64,000 bases of DNA from an uncultured Flavobacteriaceae bacterium. Its GTDB lineage: Bacteria > Bacteroidota > Bacteroidia > Flavobacteriales > Flavobacteriaceae. The stretch lies in assembly GCA_947502495.1 (NCBI GenBank), contig CANNAC010000001.1, forward strand, positions 868,906 through 932,905, in the 5' to 3' direction. Both the position numbers and the translations under genes were made by a program. Below are positions 36,600 through 45,770 of the stretch, piece by piece (position 1 is the stretch's first letter; every line of letters starts with the position of its first letter). The notes under the pieces were generated by a model. It was given only the letters and a program-made list of their open reading frames with translations. It ran no database searches and was not told the DNA's origin.

Positions 36600-38057
36600 T
36601 TATTTAATCTTTAACAGCTTTTTAATTAGCGCTGTGATGTCACTAGACAAAGAAAACTGAAGTACAACATAGCCATAAAGGATGGCTACCAATGTACTTT
36701 TTATTGCAATATTAAGTATGGGATGAAAAGGGAATTCCCAGAAATAGAATCCCAAACAAAGCATGGTTATAAGCAATAAAGTATATCCTGTCTTTTTTGT
36801 AAAAGGATGCATTTTGAATTTCAAATTTACATACCACAATTTTAAGGCATCGTAAATAGTAAATGCAATAAGACTTGCTATTGCTGCACCTTCTATTCCG
36901 TATTTAGGAATAAGGAAATAATTTAATCCGATGGCAAGCACAACAATACAAAACCCGAAGCTTAGTATGATTCTGTAATAATTAGAATTAAAAATAATAG
37001 CACTATTATTTCCTAGAATATTATCTACCAATTTCACAATCGAAATTATAAAAACAATAAATAATCCTTGGCTATACTCTGGATTCATCAATGTATACAA
37101 TTGATTAATATTTACAATAATGAGCACAAAGATAAAACCGCCAATAATAAATAAATTGATAGAACTCTTTTTATAGAGTTGCTCTAAATCCCAATGGTTT
37201 TTATTGTTTAAATACGAAGCTGTTAATGGATTAATAATTTGTTGCATTGCTCGAGAAGGAACCGCGATTACCGTAGCTATAAAAATAGCAACACTATAGT
37301 ACGCAATGTTTTCTATTTCAATAAGTTCCCCAATCATAAACTTATCTAAATCTAAAAGAACCATAGATACGGAACCTGCAATTATAATGAGGAAACTGTA
37401 TTTTATAACGGTTACATAATCAAAAGATTTAGTAAAGCTTAACTTCGGAAAACGAATACTAAAAGCATACACCATCATGATAAGCATGCGTAGGATATAG
37501 ACTATGGTTGCTGCGTAAATAAATTCATCTACTGTAAGTATTTTAAAGTATACCGCAAATAGCAAAACCATGGTACCTAATCGATGAAATGCTTCGCGCA
37601 TAAAATTACCGAATACCGATTTAAAGTGAATTTTACTCCATGAGAAAAAGATTTCGAAATACGCAAAAGCAACTGCTAATACATACATTAGCCAGGTATA
37701 GTCTTTAATAATCTGATTTTCTTTTGCTAACCAACTAGCAATCGTTTCGTAAAAAAGAGCCCCTAAAATACCCGCTGGAATAATAACCAATAAAGGTAAA
37801 AATAGCATGAAGGTTAAAAAGTTATTCTGAAGTCTTCTTGTTTTGTACGAAGAGTAGAATTTTATTAAGGTATTATTTACACCAAAGATAAGTATTGGCA
37901 TCATTAAGTTTGCCGTAGAAAGCACAAATACAACCAAACCAAAATAGTCTGCAGATAAAAAAGCAGTGTATAAAAACAAGGTATTAATTGCTCCAACACC
38001 AAAACCTAAATAGGTAACGATGGTGTTTTTAATAGATTGTGAAGCAACTATTCCCAT
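36600..38057 (-). CDS. Oligosaccharide flippase / polysaccharide biosynthesis membrane protein (MOP superfamily)
   Basis: 485 residues with 12 to 14 membrane helices across the whole length, the usual layout of Wzx-like lipid-linked oligosaccharide flippases. The N-terminal region SQSIKNTIVTYLGFGVGAINTLFLYTAFLS is typical. It would move undecaprenyl-linked glycans across the inner membrane. It is the last gene of a three-gene minus-strand run with a glycosyltransferase and a YfhO-like protein. The start is the ATG at 38055-38057 (MGIVASQSIKN); a TTG at 38075 adds six residues without support. Confidence 0.88.
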   Translation of the reverse strand: MGIVASQSIKNTIVTYLGFGVGAINTLFLYTAFLSADYFGLVVFVLSTANLMMPILIFGVNNTLIKFYSSYKTRRLQNNFLTFMLFLPLLVIIPAGILGALFYETIASWLAKENQIIKDYTWLMYVLAVAFAYFEIFFSWSKIHFKSVFGNFMREAFHRLGTMVLLFAVYFKILTVDEFIYAATIVYILRMLIMMVYAFSIRFPKLSFTKSFDYVTVIKYSFLIIIAGSVSMVLLDLDKFMIGELIEIENIAYYSVAIFIATVIAVPSRAMQQIINPLTASYLNNKNHWDLEQLYKKSSINLFIIGGFIFVLIIVNINQLYTLMNPEYSQGLFIVFIISIVKLVDNILGNNSAIIFNSNYYRIILSFGFCIVVLAIGLNYFLIPKYGIEGAAIASLIAFTIYDALKLWYVNLKFKMHPFTKKTGYTLLLITMLCLGFYFWEFPFHPILNIAIKSTLVAILYGYVVLQFSLSSDITALIKKLLKIK

Positions 38058-38132
38058 AAATTTTTTAAATAACAAATATCAAAAACTAAATTCCAAAATC
38101 CAACTCGAAGTCTAAATACGGAACACTGTTTA

Positions 38133-39431
38133 CTATTTACCGTTTACTATCTCCATTAACGCAGCCAATTCTCTGGTTAGTTCTCTCCTACTATATTTTT
38201 GTAATCCTATAGCGTGCGACTGTAATGTGTTTTCTTGAAATGCTTTAAAGTGCGTTAAAATTACACTTTTTAAATTTTCATAATCCGAGTAATTAAAATA
38301 GTTTCCGGTATTGGTTTCTATAATAATTTTTTCGACATCCGAGTCTTTTGGTCCCAACGCAACTATAGGTCTTTTAGAAACCATATATTCAAATAGCTTT
38401 CCAGGAATAATACATTTTGTTTCTTCGGAATCGATTTCAATTAACAATAATAATTGAGATTCCTTTTGCATTTTAATTGCTTCATTATGAGAAACATAAC
38501 CTGCCTTATGTAAATTTTTACTTAAACCATGTATCTCAACACTTTTAAGCACGTTTTCACTAACCGCACCAACCAATTTTAACTGAAAATGTTTTGCGAA
38601 ATCTACGTTTTCGCTGATTAATTCCTTCAGTACTTTCCATAAAACTTCCGGATTTCTTTTGGCTAATAAAGAACCAATATGTGCTAATGTAAACTTTTTA
38701 TCTAAAGTAATTACTTCGGTTTTCTCTACATCATAACCATTGGTAATTACTGCAATTGGTTGTCCTGTTTTTTCCTGAAACTCTTCTTTTGTAACCTTAC
38801 TAGTTACTATAATTTGATCTGCTGTTTGCAAAACTTTTCGCTCTAAATCGATGTGTTTTTGCTTCGCTATTTTAGTTAGCTTTAATTCTTTGTGATAGCC
38901 AATGGTTGTCCAAGGATCTCTAAAATCGGCAATCCACTTCACTCCCAATCTTTCTTGAAGCTGCATCCCAATAAGGTGCATACTATGTGGCGGACCAGTA
39001 GTAATCACTGTATCTATTTTAAAATCTCTGATGTATGTAGAAAGATATCTAACAGAAGGTTTTACCCAACTTTTTCGTGCATCTGGAATAAAGAAATTAC
39101 CTCTAATAAGCAATAACAAACGCGCCATTAAGCTTTGTTTTTTCACTTCTGGAATCAAGCCTTTACTAATCGATTTTGTATTCTTTTTAGATAAGAAACC
39201 CGCTAGTTTATAGGGTTCACTAATAGGTTGCTTAAGTATTGTAAGTTCTTTAGACACCTCATTTACCAAGCTTTCATCTAGCAACGGATAACTCGGATTT
39301 GATGGAATATAAACAATAGGTTCTATATCAAAATCTGGCAAATATTTTACAAATTTTAGCCAACGTTGTACTCCTGGTCCTCCAGCTGGTGGCCAATAAT
39401 AACTAATGATAAGTACCTTTTTTTTATTCAT
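38133..39431 (-). CDS. Glycosyltransferase (GT4-like)
   Basis: 432 residues. The N-terminus KVLIISYYWPPAGGPGVQRWLKFVKYLPDF is typical of GT4-like acceptor domains. A mid segment, KWIADFRDPWTTIGYHKEL, precedes the donor domain with FTLAHIGSLLAKRNPEVLWKVL and a C-terminal LFEYMVSKRPIVALGPKDSD. It adds a sugar from a nucleotide-sugar donor to a surface glycan. It lies 75 bp upstream of the flippase gene. Confidence 0.9.
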   Translation of the reverse strand: MNKKKVLIISYYWPPAGGPGVQRWLKFVKYLPDFDIEPIVYIPSNPSYPLLDESLVNEVSKELTILKQPISEPYKLAGFLSKKNTKSISKGLIPEVKKQSLMARLLLLIRGNFFIPDARKSWVKPSVRYLSTYIRDFKIDTVITTGPPHSMHLIGMQLQERLGVKWIADFRDPWTTIGYHKELKLTKIAKQKHIDLERKVLQTADQIIVTSKVTKEEFQEKTGQPIAVITNGYDVEKTEVITLDKKFTLAHIGSLLAKRNPEVLWKVLKELISENVDFAKHFQLKLVGAVSENVLKSVEIHGLSKNLHKAGYVSHNEAIKMQKESQLLLLIEIDSEETKCIIPGKLFEYMVSKRPIVALGPKDSDVEKIIIETNTGNYFNYSDYENLKSVILTHFKAFQENTLQSHAIGLQKYSRRELTRELAALMEIVNGK

Positions 39432-39437
39432 TTTTTC

Positions 39438-39457
39438 ATTCCCGCGAAAACAGGAAT
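39438..39457. repeat. Small interspersed repeat between two polysaccharide genes
   Basis: ATTCCCGCGAAAACAGGAAT can fold with ATTCC/GGAAT arms. It is GC-richer than its surroundings. I recall such tracts scattered in Bacteroidota, but no second copy was seen in this window. Confidence 0.35.
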
Positions 39458-39471
39458 CTCATAAATTAAAA

Positions 39472-41886
39472 CTATGCCTCAGATTTCTTCTTTCGTAGGA
39501 AATATAATCCGCCAAGAAGTATCAATCCGAAAAGAATAGAACTAGCAAGTGCTATACTACTTCCCGTTTGTATTACTGCCGGTTCAAATTTAAATTCTAT
39601 GGTATTTTTTCCTGCAGGAACTTCCATACCACGCAATACATAATCTACTTGGTAATGCTTTTCTAGGTTTCCGTTAATATATGCATTCCAGCCTTTATTA
39701 TAATAGACTTCCGAGAATACGGCAAAACCAGGATTCGCATTATTGGATTCGTATTTAATATAGTTTGGCTTGTATTCTTTTAAAGTAATATTCGCTAAAG
39801 AATCTACTTGAAATTCGTTATTAGCAGCAATATTTTGAGTTTTAAGATACACTGCTTTTCTAGTGGTATTCAAACTATCTAAAGCTTTTATTTCTTGGTT
39901 AGCAGTTTGTACCTCTTCTAATTCTTCCACAAACCAAGCATTTCCATTAGCATCTGTATTGGTAAACGGAAATATATCCCCTTCTTCTTCGGCAATAATA
40001 TACTTGGTATTTAGCATATTTAAAACATTCATATTATTTCTAGAAATATGAAAGTCGAAAAGCTCGTTGTAGCGTTTCAGTTTGGCTGCGTGATAACCAC
40101 CTAAGGAATTATGAAAATAGGATGCCCTTGCAGTACCATCTGTAATATCGAAAACTCTAAAATGCGTGGTATCTTTAAGAATTTCTAGATCTGCTTTATT
40201 TGCTTGATATGGTTTTTTGACTTGTAAAGCGGAAATAAAATTATCGTTATTCACGTAACGTCTATCTACAGAAACTAAGTCGAAAAGAATTAAAGCCGCA
40301 AAAGCAACAATTACTAGTGTTTCGGAAAGTTTTTTCCTTAAAAACATAAATATAGTTCCTGCAGAAAGCAAGACCAACACAAGTGTTCTTAATGTGTCTT
40401 GTGTGAATAGCATTTTTCTATCGTCACGCAAAGCATTCATAAATTGTTGTCCGTAACTCTGTTTGTAATAACCATCATTTGCACCTACAAAATTAAAAGC
40501 AGATTTAGATAAAAGGAATAAAACTGCAATTCCCGCAGTAATACCAATGGTATATTTTAATGCTTTTAGCTTTTCTTCGTCTTTTTCAAAATTATTAAAC
40601 AAACGAGATAATCCGAAAATAGCCAAAATAGGAATACATAATTCTAAAATTACTTGAATCGAACTTACCGCTCTAAACTTGTTGTATAATGGAAAATAAT
40701 CGATAAAGAAATCGGTTAGGAATCCTAGGTTTTTCCCATAGGAAAGTAGTAAAGAAAAGATTGTACCACCAACGAGCCACCATTTTAATCTTCCTTTTAC
40801 TAAAAACAGTGCAAAAACGAATAAGAAAATAACCACCGCTCCAACATAGGCTGGCGCTTCTACTATTGGTTGACTTCCCCAATATGTAGGTGTTTGTTTT
40901 ACGTATCTTTCCGCTTGTAAGGCAGGAACACCTTGACCAATAAAAAAGGAATAGGATGCAGAATCTTTACCAACATCTTCATGGTTTCCTCCTCCAGTGA
41001 TTCGTGAAATATATAGATTAAAACTTTCTAAAATTCCATAACTATATGTTGTGATATATTCTTTGCTTAAACCAGAACTAGCTTCTTTTGGGGAACCATC
41101 CGGATTAATAGTTAATTCGCTTTTACTTCTGGTACTTTCTGCGGCATACTCTTTAGTAGCCATAATACTTGTAGCGTTTAATCCTAAAGCAAGAACTACA
41201 GCAACGACTAATATACCTACAGATTTAAAATAATGAGGCAAAATCTTTTTGTTGTATGCATCTACTAAATAGGCTATTCCTAAAACCATTACTAAGAGCA
41301 TTAAATAGTAAGTCATTTGCGGATGATTAGAAACCAACTCTAATCCCATAGCAACGGTTGTAAGTAGAAATCCGACGATATATTTTCGTCTGAATGTGAG
41401 AATAATTCCACTTAAAACCAAAGGCATATACCCAATAGCATGTGCTTTACTATTATGTCCAACACCGAGAATTATTATAAGGTATGTAGAGAAACCAAAG
41501 GCTAAAGCGCCAAGTGCGGCGAGTTTATAATCTACTTTTAAGACGAGCAAGAGAATATAGAATCCGATAAAATACAGGAATAAATAATCTGCTGGTCTTG
41601 GTAAGAAACGTAAAGCTAAATCTAATTTTTTTATGTAGTTATGTGGATATTTTGCACCTAGCTGAAAGGTTGGCATACCACCAAAAGCACTGTTAGTCCA
41701 ATAGGTTTCTTCTCCTGTACTTGCTTTAAAATCGGTTTGCTGTTTAGACATACCAAGATATTGCTTAATATCACTTTGATATATTTGTTTTCCTTTTAAA
41801 ACCGGACTAAAATAGGCAATTGAAAGTAGTATAAAACCAACAAAAACAAGAAAATGAGGAAGTACTTTTTTTATAGAAAATTGCAT
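39472..41886 (-). CDS. YfhO-like multi-pass membrane protein
   Basis: 804 residues with about 12 to 14 membrane helices in the first ~560 residues and a C-terminal soluble part (FEPAVIQTGSS near the end, then a final helix LASSILFGLILLGGLYFL and KKKSEA). The N-terminal extracytoplasmic loop (FSPVLKGKQIYQSDIKQYLG...TYWTNSAFGGMPTFQLG) is characteristic of YfhO/GtrA-neighbouring glycosylation proteins (PMT/GT-C-like fold). It probably uses a polyprenyl-linked sugar to modify surface glycans. The start is the ATG at 41884-41886; ATG codons at 41892 and 41910 are alternatives. Confidence 0.85.
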   Translation of the reverse strand: MQFSIKKVLPHFLVFVGFILLSIAYFSPVLKGKQIYQSDIKQYLGMSKQQTDFKASTGEETYWTNSAFGGMPTFQLGAKYPHNYIKKLDLALRFLPRPADYLFLYFIGFYILLLVLKVDYKLAALGALAFGFSTYLIIILGVGHNSKAHAIGYMPLVLSGIILTFRRKYIVGFLLTTVAMGLELVSNHPQMTYYLMLLVMVLGIAYLVDAYNKKILPHYFKSVGILVVAVVLALGLNATSIMATKEYAAESTRSKSELTINPDGSPKEASSGLSKEYITTYSYGILESFNLYISRITGGGNHEDVGKDSASYSFFIGQGVPALQAERYVKQTPTYWGSQPIVEAPAYVGAVVIFLFVFALFLVKGRLKWWLVGGTIFSLLLSYGKNLGFLTDFFIDYFPLYNKFRAVSSIQVILELCIPILAIFGLSRLFNNFEKDEEKLKALKYTIGITAGIAVLFLLSKSAFNFVGANDGYYKQSYGQQFMNALRDDRKMLFTQDTLRTLVLVLLSAGTIFMFLRKKLSETLVIVAFAALILFDLVSVDRRYVNNDNFISALQVKKPYQANKADLEILKDTTHFRVFDITDGTARASYFHNSLGGYHAAKLKRYNELFDFHISRNNMNVLNMLNTKYIIAEEEGDIFPFTNTDANGNAWFVEELEEVQTANQEIKALDSLNTTRKAVYLKTQNIAANNEFQVDSLANITLKEYKPNYIKYESNNANPGFAVFSEVYYNKGWNAYINGNLEKHYQVDYVLRGMEVPAGKNTIEFKFEPAVIQTGSSIALASSILFGLILLGGLYFLRKKKSEA

Positions 41887-42008
41887 GAACATGAAATAGA
41901 GATATAACAATAAGTCTGAAAAATAATCATAATTTTTGAAACTTAATCCATTTAAGTAAGTCTAATTATTTTTAGAATACCATTTTTTAGAAACAATAGA
42001 CAAAAGTG

Positions 42009-42284
42009 TTATTCCACTTCTTCGTAATCTACATATTCGCCAACATTTTTATTCGAAGATTTATTATCCGGCATTTTATCTATAGTAATCTCTCCTTCAT
42101 TTTTTGGAGGTGGCGGATTTCTAAAACCACCAAACTGTTCTCCAAAACGCTGTTCTGCTTTCTTAGTGATAAATTTTAATAAAATTGGAGCAAATAGTCT
42201 AGATAAAATCTTCACACCGTAATAAATTAACAGTATGATTAAGATAACTTTTACAACTCCAGTAACAGATGCTAATTGCAACAT
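42009..42284 (-). CDS. DUF4834 family small membrane protein
   Basis: 91 residues. One N-terminal membrane helix (VVKVILIILLIYYGVKILSRLF) is followed by a charged tail containing FRNPPPPKNEGEITIDK and the acidic end DYEEVE. This matches the Bacteroidota DUF4834 pattern; function is unknown. ATG at 42282-42284 is chosen; a TTG at 42302 would add six residues. It precedes the YfhO-like gene by about 120 bp on the same strand. Confidence 0.82.
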   Translation of the reverse strand: MLQLASVTGVVKVILIILLIYYGVKILSRLFAPILLKFITKKAEQRFGEQFGGFRNPPPPKNEGEITIDKMPDNKSSNKNVGEYVDYEEVE

Positions 42285-42361
42285 AAAATCATTTTTAAAC
42301 AAAAATACAATTCTTATGTCTTAATTTATGGTATAAATTCTTAAAAAAAGTATAAAATATA

Positions 42362-42369
42362 TATATTTG
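42362..42369 (+). promoter_or_regulatory. -7 promoter element upstream of the 42391 gene
   Basis: TATATTTG matches TAnnTTTG; no convincing -33 TTG is present. The predicted start is about 14 nt before the ATG at 42391. Confidence 0.4.
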
Positions 42370-42390
42370 AACTCAAACAAATCCACAAAC

Positions 42391-43395
42391 ATGAAGTTCT
42401 TAAAATTCTACTTAGCAATTTTTGCTTTTTCTGTTTCGTTAACAAGTTACTCGCAATACACAGAAGTAATAAACTCTAACCGACCTGGAGTATCTAAAAG
42501 TGCCTTTTCTGTAGGTACCAATGTGATACAATTTGAAGCCGGCCCATATATGTTAAACGAAAATCATTCGCGTTTAAATCGTGAAGATAAAAGTTTAGGA
42601 GTAGATTTCACCGCAAGATATGGTCTTCTTTGGGAACAATTAGAACTTAATATCGAAGGAACGTATCAGTCTACAAAAAGAACTTTTACCAATACAGTTG
42701 CTAATGAAGATACCTTTAGCAATTTTAAAACATTAACTATAGGAGCAAAATATTTGGTATACGATCCTTATAAAAAAGCAGGAGAAGAAAAACCGAATAT
42801 TTATAGCTGGAATGCCAACCATAAATTTAAATGGAAATCTTTAATTCCTGCCGTTGCAGTTTATGCTGGAGCAAATTTTGATGCCAAAGACAATCCGTTT
42901 ACTGCTTATGGCGTAGAAGGTTTTAGTCCGAAAGTAATGATAGCCACACAAAACAACTTTGCAGGTGGTTGGGTATATGTAATGAACTTTGTAAAAGATA
43001 GAATTGGGACAGATCAATCTGATTTCTCCTACATACTAACACTTACCAAATCAATAAACTCTGAATGGGTTGTATTTGGAGAAGCACAAGGAATAAGTAG
43101 TGATTTTTACGCAGATAATTTAATCCGCTTTGGTGGTGCTTATCTTTGGAGTAGAAACTTTCAGTTAGATACTGCTTTAACCCTAAATACTAAAGATACG
43201 CCATCTGTTTTTGGTGTCACTATTGGTGCTTCTTACCGATTAGATTTTCATCAAGATAAAGAAATTGATAATGGCGGTGAACTTGGAGATGGCTCTAAGG
43301 CAAAAAAGAAGAAAAAAAGTAAAGGAGATAAAAAGTCTAGAAAATCTAAAAAGAACAACAGACAAAAGCAAGAACAGAATTTTGATGATGAATAA
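42391..43395 (+). CDS. Outer membrane transporter-like protein (phenol MetA-type barrel)
   Basis: 334 residues with signal peptide MKFLKFYLAIFAFSVSLTSYSQ. The early segment VINSNRPGVSKSAFSVGTNVIQFEAGPYM resembles the MetA-pathway outer membrane family common in Bacteroidota. The rest is strand-rich with aromatic periodicity. The C-terminus ends in a lysine-rich tail (KKKKKSKGDKKSRKSKKNNRQ), unusual for a barrel and probably a periplasmic extension. It is followed 15 bp later by the GNAT gene in the same direction. Confidence 0.78.
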   Translation: MKFLKFYLAIFAFSVSLTSYSQYTEVINSNRPGVSKSAFSVGTNVIQFEAGPYMLNENHSRLNREDKSLGVDFTARYGLLWEQLELNIEGTYQSTKRTFTNTVANEDTFSNFKTLTIGAKYLVYDPYKKAGEEKPNIYSWNANHKFKWKSLIPAVAVYAGANFDAKDNPFTAYGVEGFSPKVMIATQNNFAGGWVYVMNFVKDRIGTDQSDFSYILTLTKSINSEWVVFGEAQGISSDFYADNLIRFGGAYLWSRNFQLDTALTLNTKDTPSVFGVTIGASYRLDFHQDKEIDNGGELGDGSKAKKKKKSKGDKKSRKSKKNNRQKQEQNFDDE

Positions 43396-43410
43396 AGCAC
43401 TATTGATTTT

Positions 43411-44532
43411 ATGATTACCATAAAACAAGTACACACGAAGAAAGAATTTAAGGCATTTGTTAAATTTCCTTTCTCACTATATAAAGATTCTAAATACTGG
43501 GTTCCTCCAATAATCTCGCAAGAAATTAAAACGTTCGACAAAAACGAAAACCCTGTTTTTAACGATGCAGACGCATCCTTTTTTCTAGCCTATAAAGGGA
43601 AAGAAATTGTAGGTCGTGTGGCAGCTATTATTAATTGGCTGGAAGTTAAAAACCAAGGCGAAAAGAAAATGCGTTTTGGTTGGTTTGATTATATTGATGA
43701 CCTAGAAGTTTCTAAAGCGCTTTTAGATAAAGTTACAGAAATAGGTAAGCAAAATAATTTAGAATACACAGAAGGTCCTGTAGGATTTTCTAATTTAGAT
43801 AAAGTTGGTGTTTTAACCGAAGGATTTGATGTATTAGGCACTATGATTACTTGGTATAACCATCCGTACTACGTCAATCATTTAGAAAAGCTGAACTATC
43901 GTCCGGAAAAAGAATGGATAGAAAGTAGATTTCCTTTTAGTAATATTAATCCGGAAGCGTTTGCTAAAGCGAATACACTAATTAAAAAACGCTACCAAGT
44001 AAGCGTTCGAAACTTTACACATACCAAAGACGTGATGCCTTATGCAGACGAAATGTTTGATTTGTTTAACACTTCTTATGCTTCGTTAGCTTCTTTTGTA
44101 GAGATTACAGACATTCAAAAAGCGTATTTTAAAAAGAAGTTTATTAGTTTTATCAATCCGGAATACATCAAGTTTGTTTTTGACAAAGACGATAAAATGA
44201 TTGCTTTTGCAATTCTGATGCCATCGTTTGCTAAAGTATTACAAGAAATTGGCGGAAAACTTTTTCCCTTTGGTTTTTTAAAATTGCTAAAAGCTAAAAA
44301 AGAGAGCAAGGATATTATTTTCTATTTAATAGGAATAGCTCCAGAATATCAAAACAAAGGGATTACCGCTATCATATTTAATGAGTGTTACGAGACGCTT
44401 AAAGATAAAGGTATAGAAAACTGTATTCGAACTCCAGAATTAGCAGATAATATTGCGATACAACAAATTTGGAAACACTTTGATCCAAAAATTATAAAGC
44501 GTAGAAAAACGTTTAGGAAGGATATTGAATAA
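43411..44532 (+). CDS. GNAT-fold N-acyltransferase
   Basis: 373 residues. Two GNAT-like regions are visible. The N-terminal one (DASFFLAYKGKEIVGRVAAIINW) and the C-terminal one (IFYLIGIAPEYQNKGITAIIFNECYE, acetyl-CoA loop Q-N-K-G) are separated by a linker with YTEGPVGFSNLDKVGVLTEGF. Related Bacteroidota proteins are annotated as GTP-cyclohydrolase-neighbour or N-acetyltransferases. The substrate is unknown. It is last in the 42391 transcript, followed by a terminator at 44553. Confidence 0.85.
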   Translation: MITIKQVHTKKEFKAFVKFPFSLYKDSKYWVPPIISQEIKTFDKNENPVFNDADASFFLAYKGKEIVGRVAAIINWLEVKNQGEKKMRFGWFDYIDDLEVSKALLDKVTEIGKQNNLEYTEGPVGFSNLDKVGVLTEGFDVLGTMITWYNHPYYVNHLEKLNYRPEKEWIESRFPFSNINPEAFAKANTLIKKRYQVSVRNFTHTKDVMPYADEMFDLFNTSYASLASFVEITDIQKAYFKKKFISFINPEYIKFVFDKDDKMIAFAILMPSFAKVLQEIGGKLFPFGFLKLLKAKKESKDIIFYLIGIAPEYQNKGITAIIFNECYETLKDKGIENCIRTPELADNIAIQQIWKHFDPKIIKRRKTFRKDIE

Positions 44533-44552
44533 AAGAAATTATAATATACAAG

Positions 44553-44585
44553 AAAAGCTTTACAGAAATGTGAAGCTTTTTTTTA
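44553..44585 (+). terminator. Rho-independent terminator after the GNAT gene
   Basis: AAAAGCTT (44553-44560) pairs with AAGCTTTT (44573-44580), extended by three weaker pairs, and is followed by a T run. It marks the left border of the accessory island. Confidence 0.8.
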
Positions 44586-44764
44586 TTAAAATGCATTATT
44601 ATTTTTCTCTAAACTATTATTTTCATTACCCACGTATTGCCCATGAGGCAATTAAGAAACCTATGCGTATTTGGATAGTCTTTTACTCTCTAACAAAACA
44701 TTAATTATGGTGCTTATTATTCTAGACTCTATTTCTTTATTAGTTAAGCAACTATAATTTGTTT

Positions 44765-45421
44765 TTATAATTCATTGGGTATAATTTGTTCTTTTTCCAA
44801 TGACTTTATAATGGCTTTTACATAATTTAAAACTGAAGAATTGATTTTTTTCGGATCTACCAGATCATAAGACGCCACCCAAACCAAAGATTTTTCATTA
44901 TTTCCTTTCAAATTATACAAAGAAGACTCAATATGGTAAACTTTGTATCTTTCATAATAGTTGTCAATAAGATAGGCATCTTGATATAGAAAATAATAAA
45001 GGCCAAAACCTTTCCAATAATAATCCATCATATATCTATTACCACTATAAGATTCTTTCTCATCAACACCCTTCACTACAGATATCAATATGGTATCAAA
45101 ACCATCTTTAGTAAGTTTTGCCATTTCATTTTGAATATCTTCCTCTGTTTGCTTTAAACTTGTAAATGTTGGTTCAAACACATCGTAGCTTTCAACAGCA
45201 ACAATGCCTCTTTTATTAAGCGCTGTTTTTAATTGCTCTTCAAATATTTTTCTTGCTGTTAGATTATCTGTTAAACCTACAATTAAAACTTTTTTAGGAT
45301 GAGAAATAATAAGTTCTTTATTAACCCAAGAGTCTCTCATTTTTATAGACGAACAACTCGTTAAAATTAATATTGCAATTACATATATTGCTACTTTCAA
45401 AATATTTAATATTTTATACAT
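44765..45421 (-). CDS. Lipoprotein, 218 aa, island operon A
   Basis: The signal peptide is VAIYVIAILILTSCSSIKMR with lipobox LTSC. The mature part has an alternating beta/alpha pattern (KKVLIVGLTDNLTARKIFEEQL and FDTILISVVKGVDE), like outer-membrane-attached domains that sense or bind small molecules (DUF4136/TolB N-like). Unusual are the tyrosine-rich stretches RYMMDYYWKGFGLYYFLYQD. No named family is certain. It is the last of three genes transcribed from the operator-controlled promoter at 46668-46675. Confidence 0.75.
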   Translation of the reverse strand: MYKILNILKVAIYVIAILILTSCSSIKMRDSWVNKELIISHPKKVLIVGLTDNLTARKIFEEQLKTALNKRGIVAVESYDVFEPTFTSLKQTEEDIQNEMAKLTKDGFDTILISVVKGVDEKESYSGNRYMMDYYWKGFGLYYFLYQDAYLIDNYYERYKVYHIESSLYNLKGNNEKSLVWVASYDLVDPKKINSSVLNYVKAIIKSLEKEQIIPNEL

Positions 45422-45445
45422 ATTCGTTACAATTTTTAAATTAGC

Positions 45446-45745
45446 TTACCACATATCCATCAAAAAATCGGGGCAGTAAACAGGTATAATTACAAACACA
45501 AACACCAAGAACATTAAGGCCCAAATAATCCACATTAAAAGAGGAAATGTAATCAATTCACCTTTTGAGTCTGGGGGCCGAATGGAATGAGCAATCAAAC
45601 CGTGAATACCAAAACTAAATACCAAAAATGTAAATGTAGAAGCAATAATTAAAAAACTTTTTGAATGAGATTTTTTTGCAATAAAAAGGCAAATCCATAA
45701 TACAATTGCTATTGCAATTACTATTCTATATACTCGTCTTGTCAT
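45446..45745 (-). CDS. Small integral membrane protein, 99 aa
   Basis: Three predicted membrane helices (IVIAIAIVLWICLFIA, FLIIASTFTFLVFSFGIHGL, LLMWIIWALMFLVFVFVIIPVYC) separated by short charged loops. I recognise no family. The gene is between the universal stress protein gene (25 bp away) and the lipoprotein gene (24 bp), in the same operon. Confidence 0.75.
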   Translation of the reverse strand: MTRRVYRIVIAIAIVLWICLFIAKKSHSKSFLIIASTFTFLVFSFGIHGLIAHSIRPPDSKGELITFPLLMWIIWALMFLVFVFVIIPVYCPDFLMDMW

Positions 45746-45770
45746 GTTTCAATTGATTTAAATAAAGCTC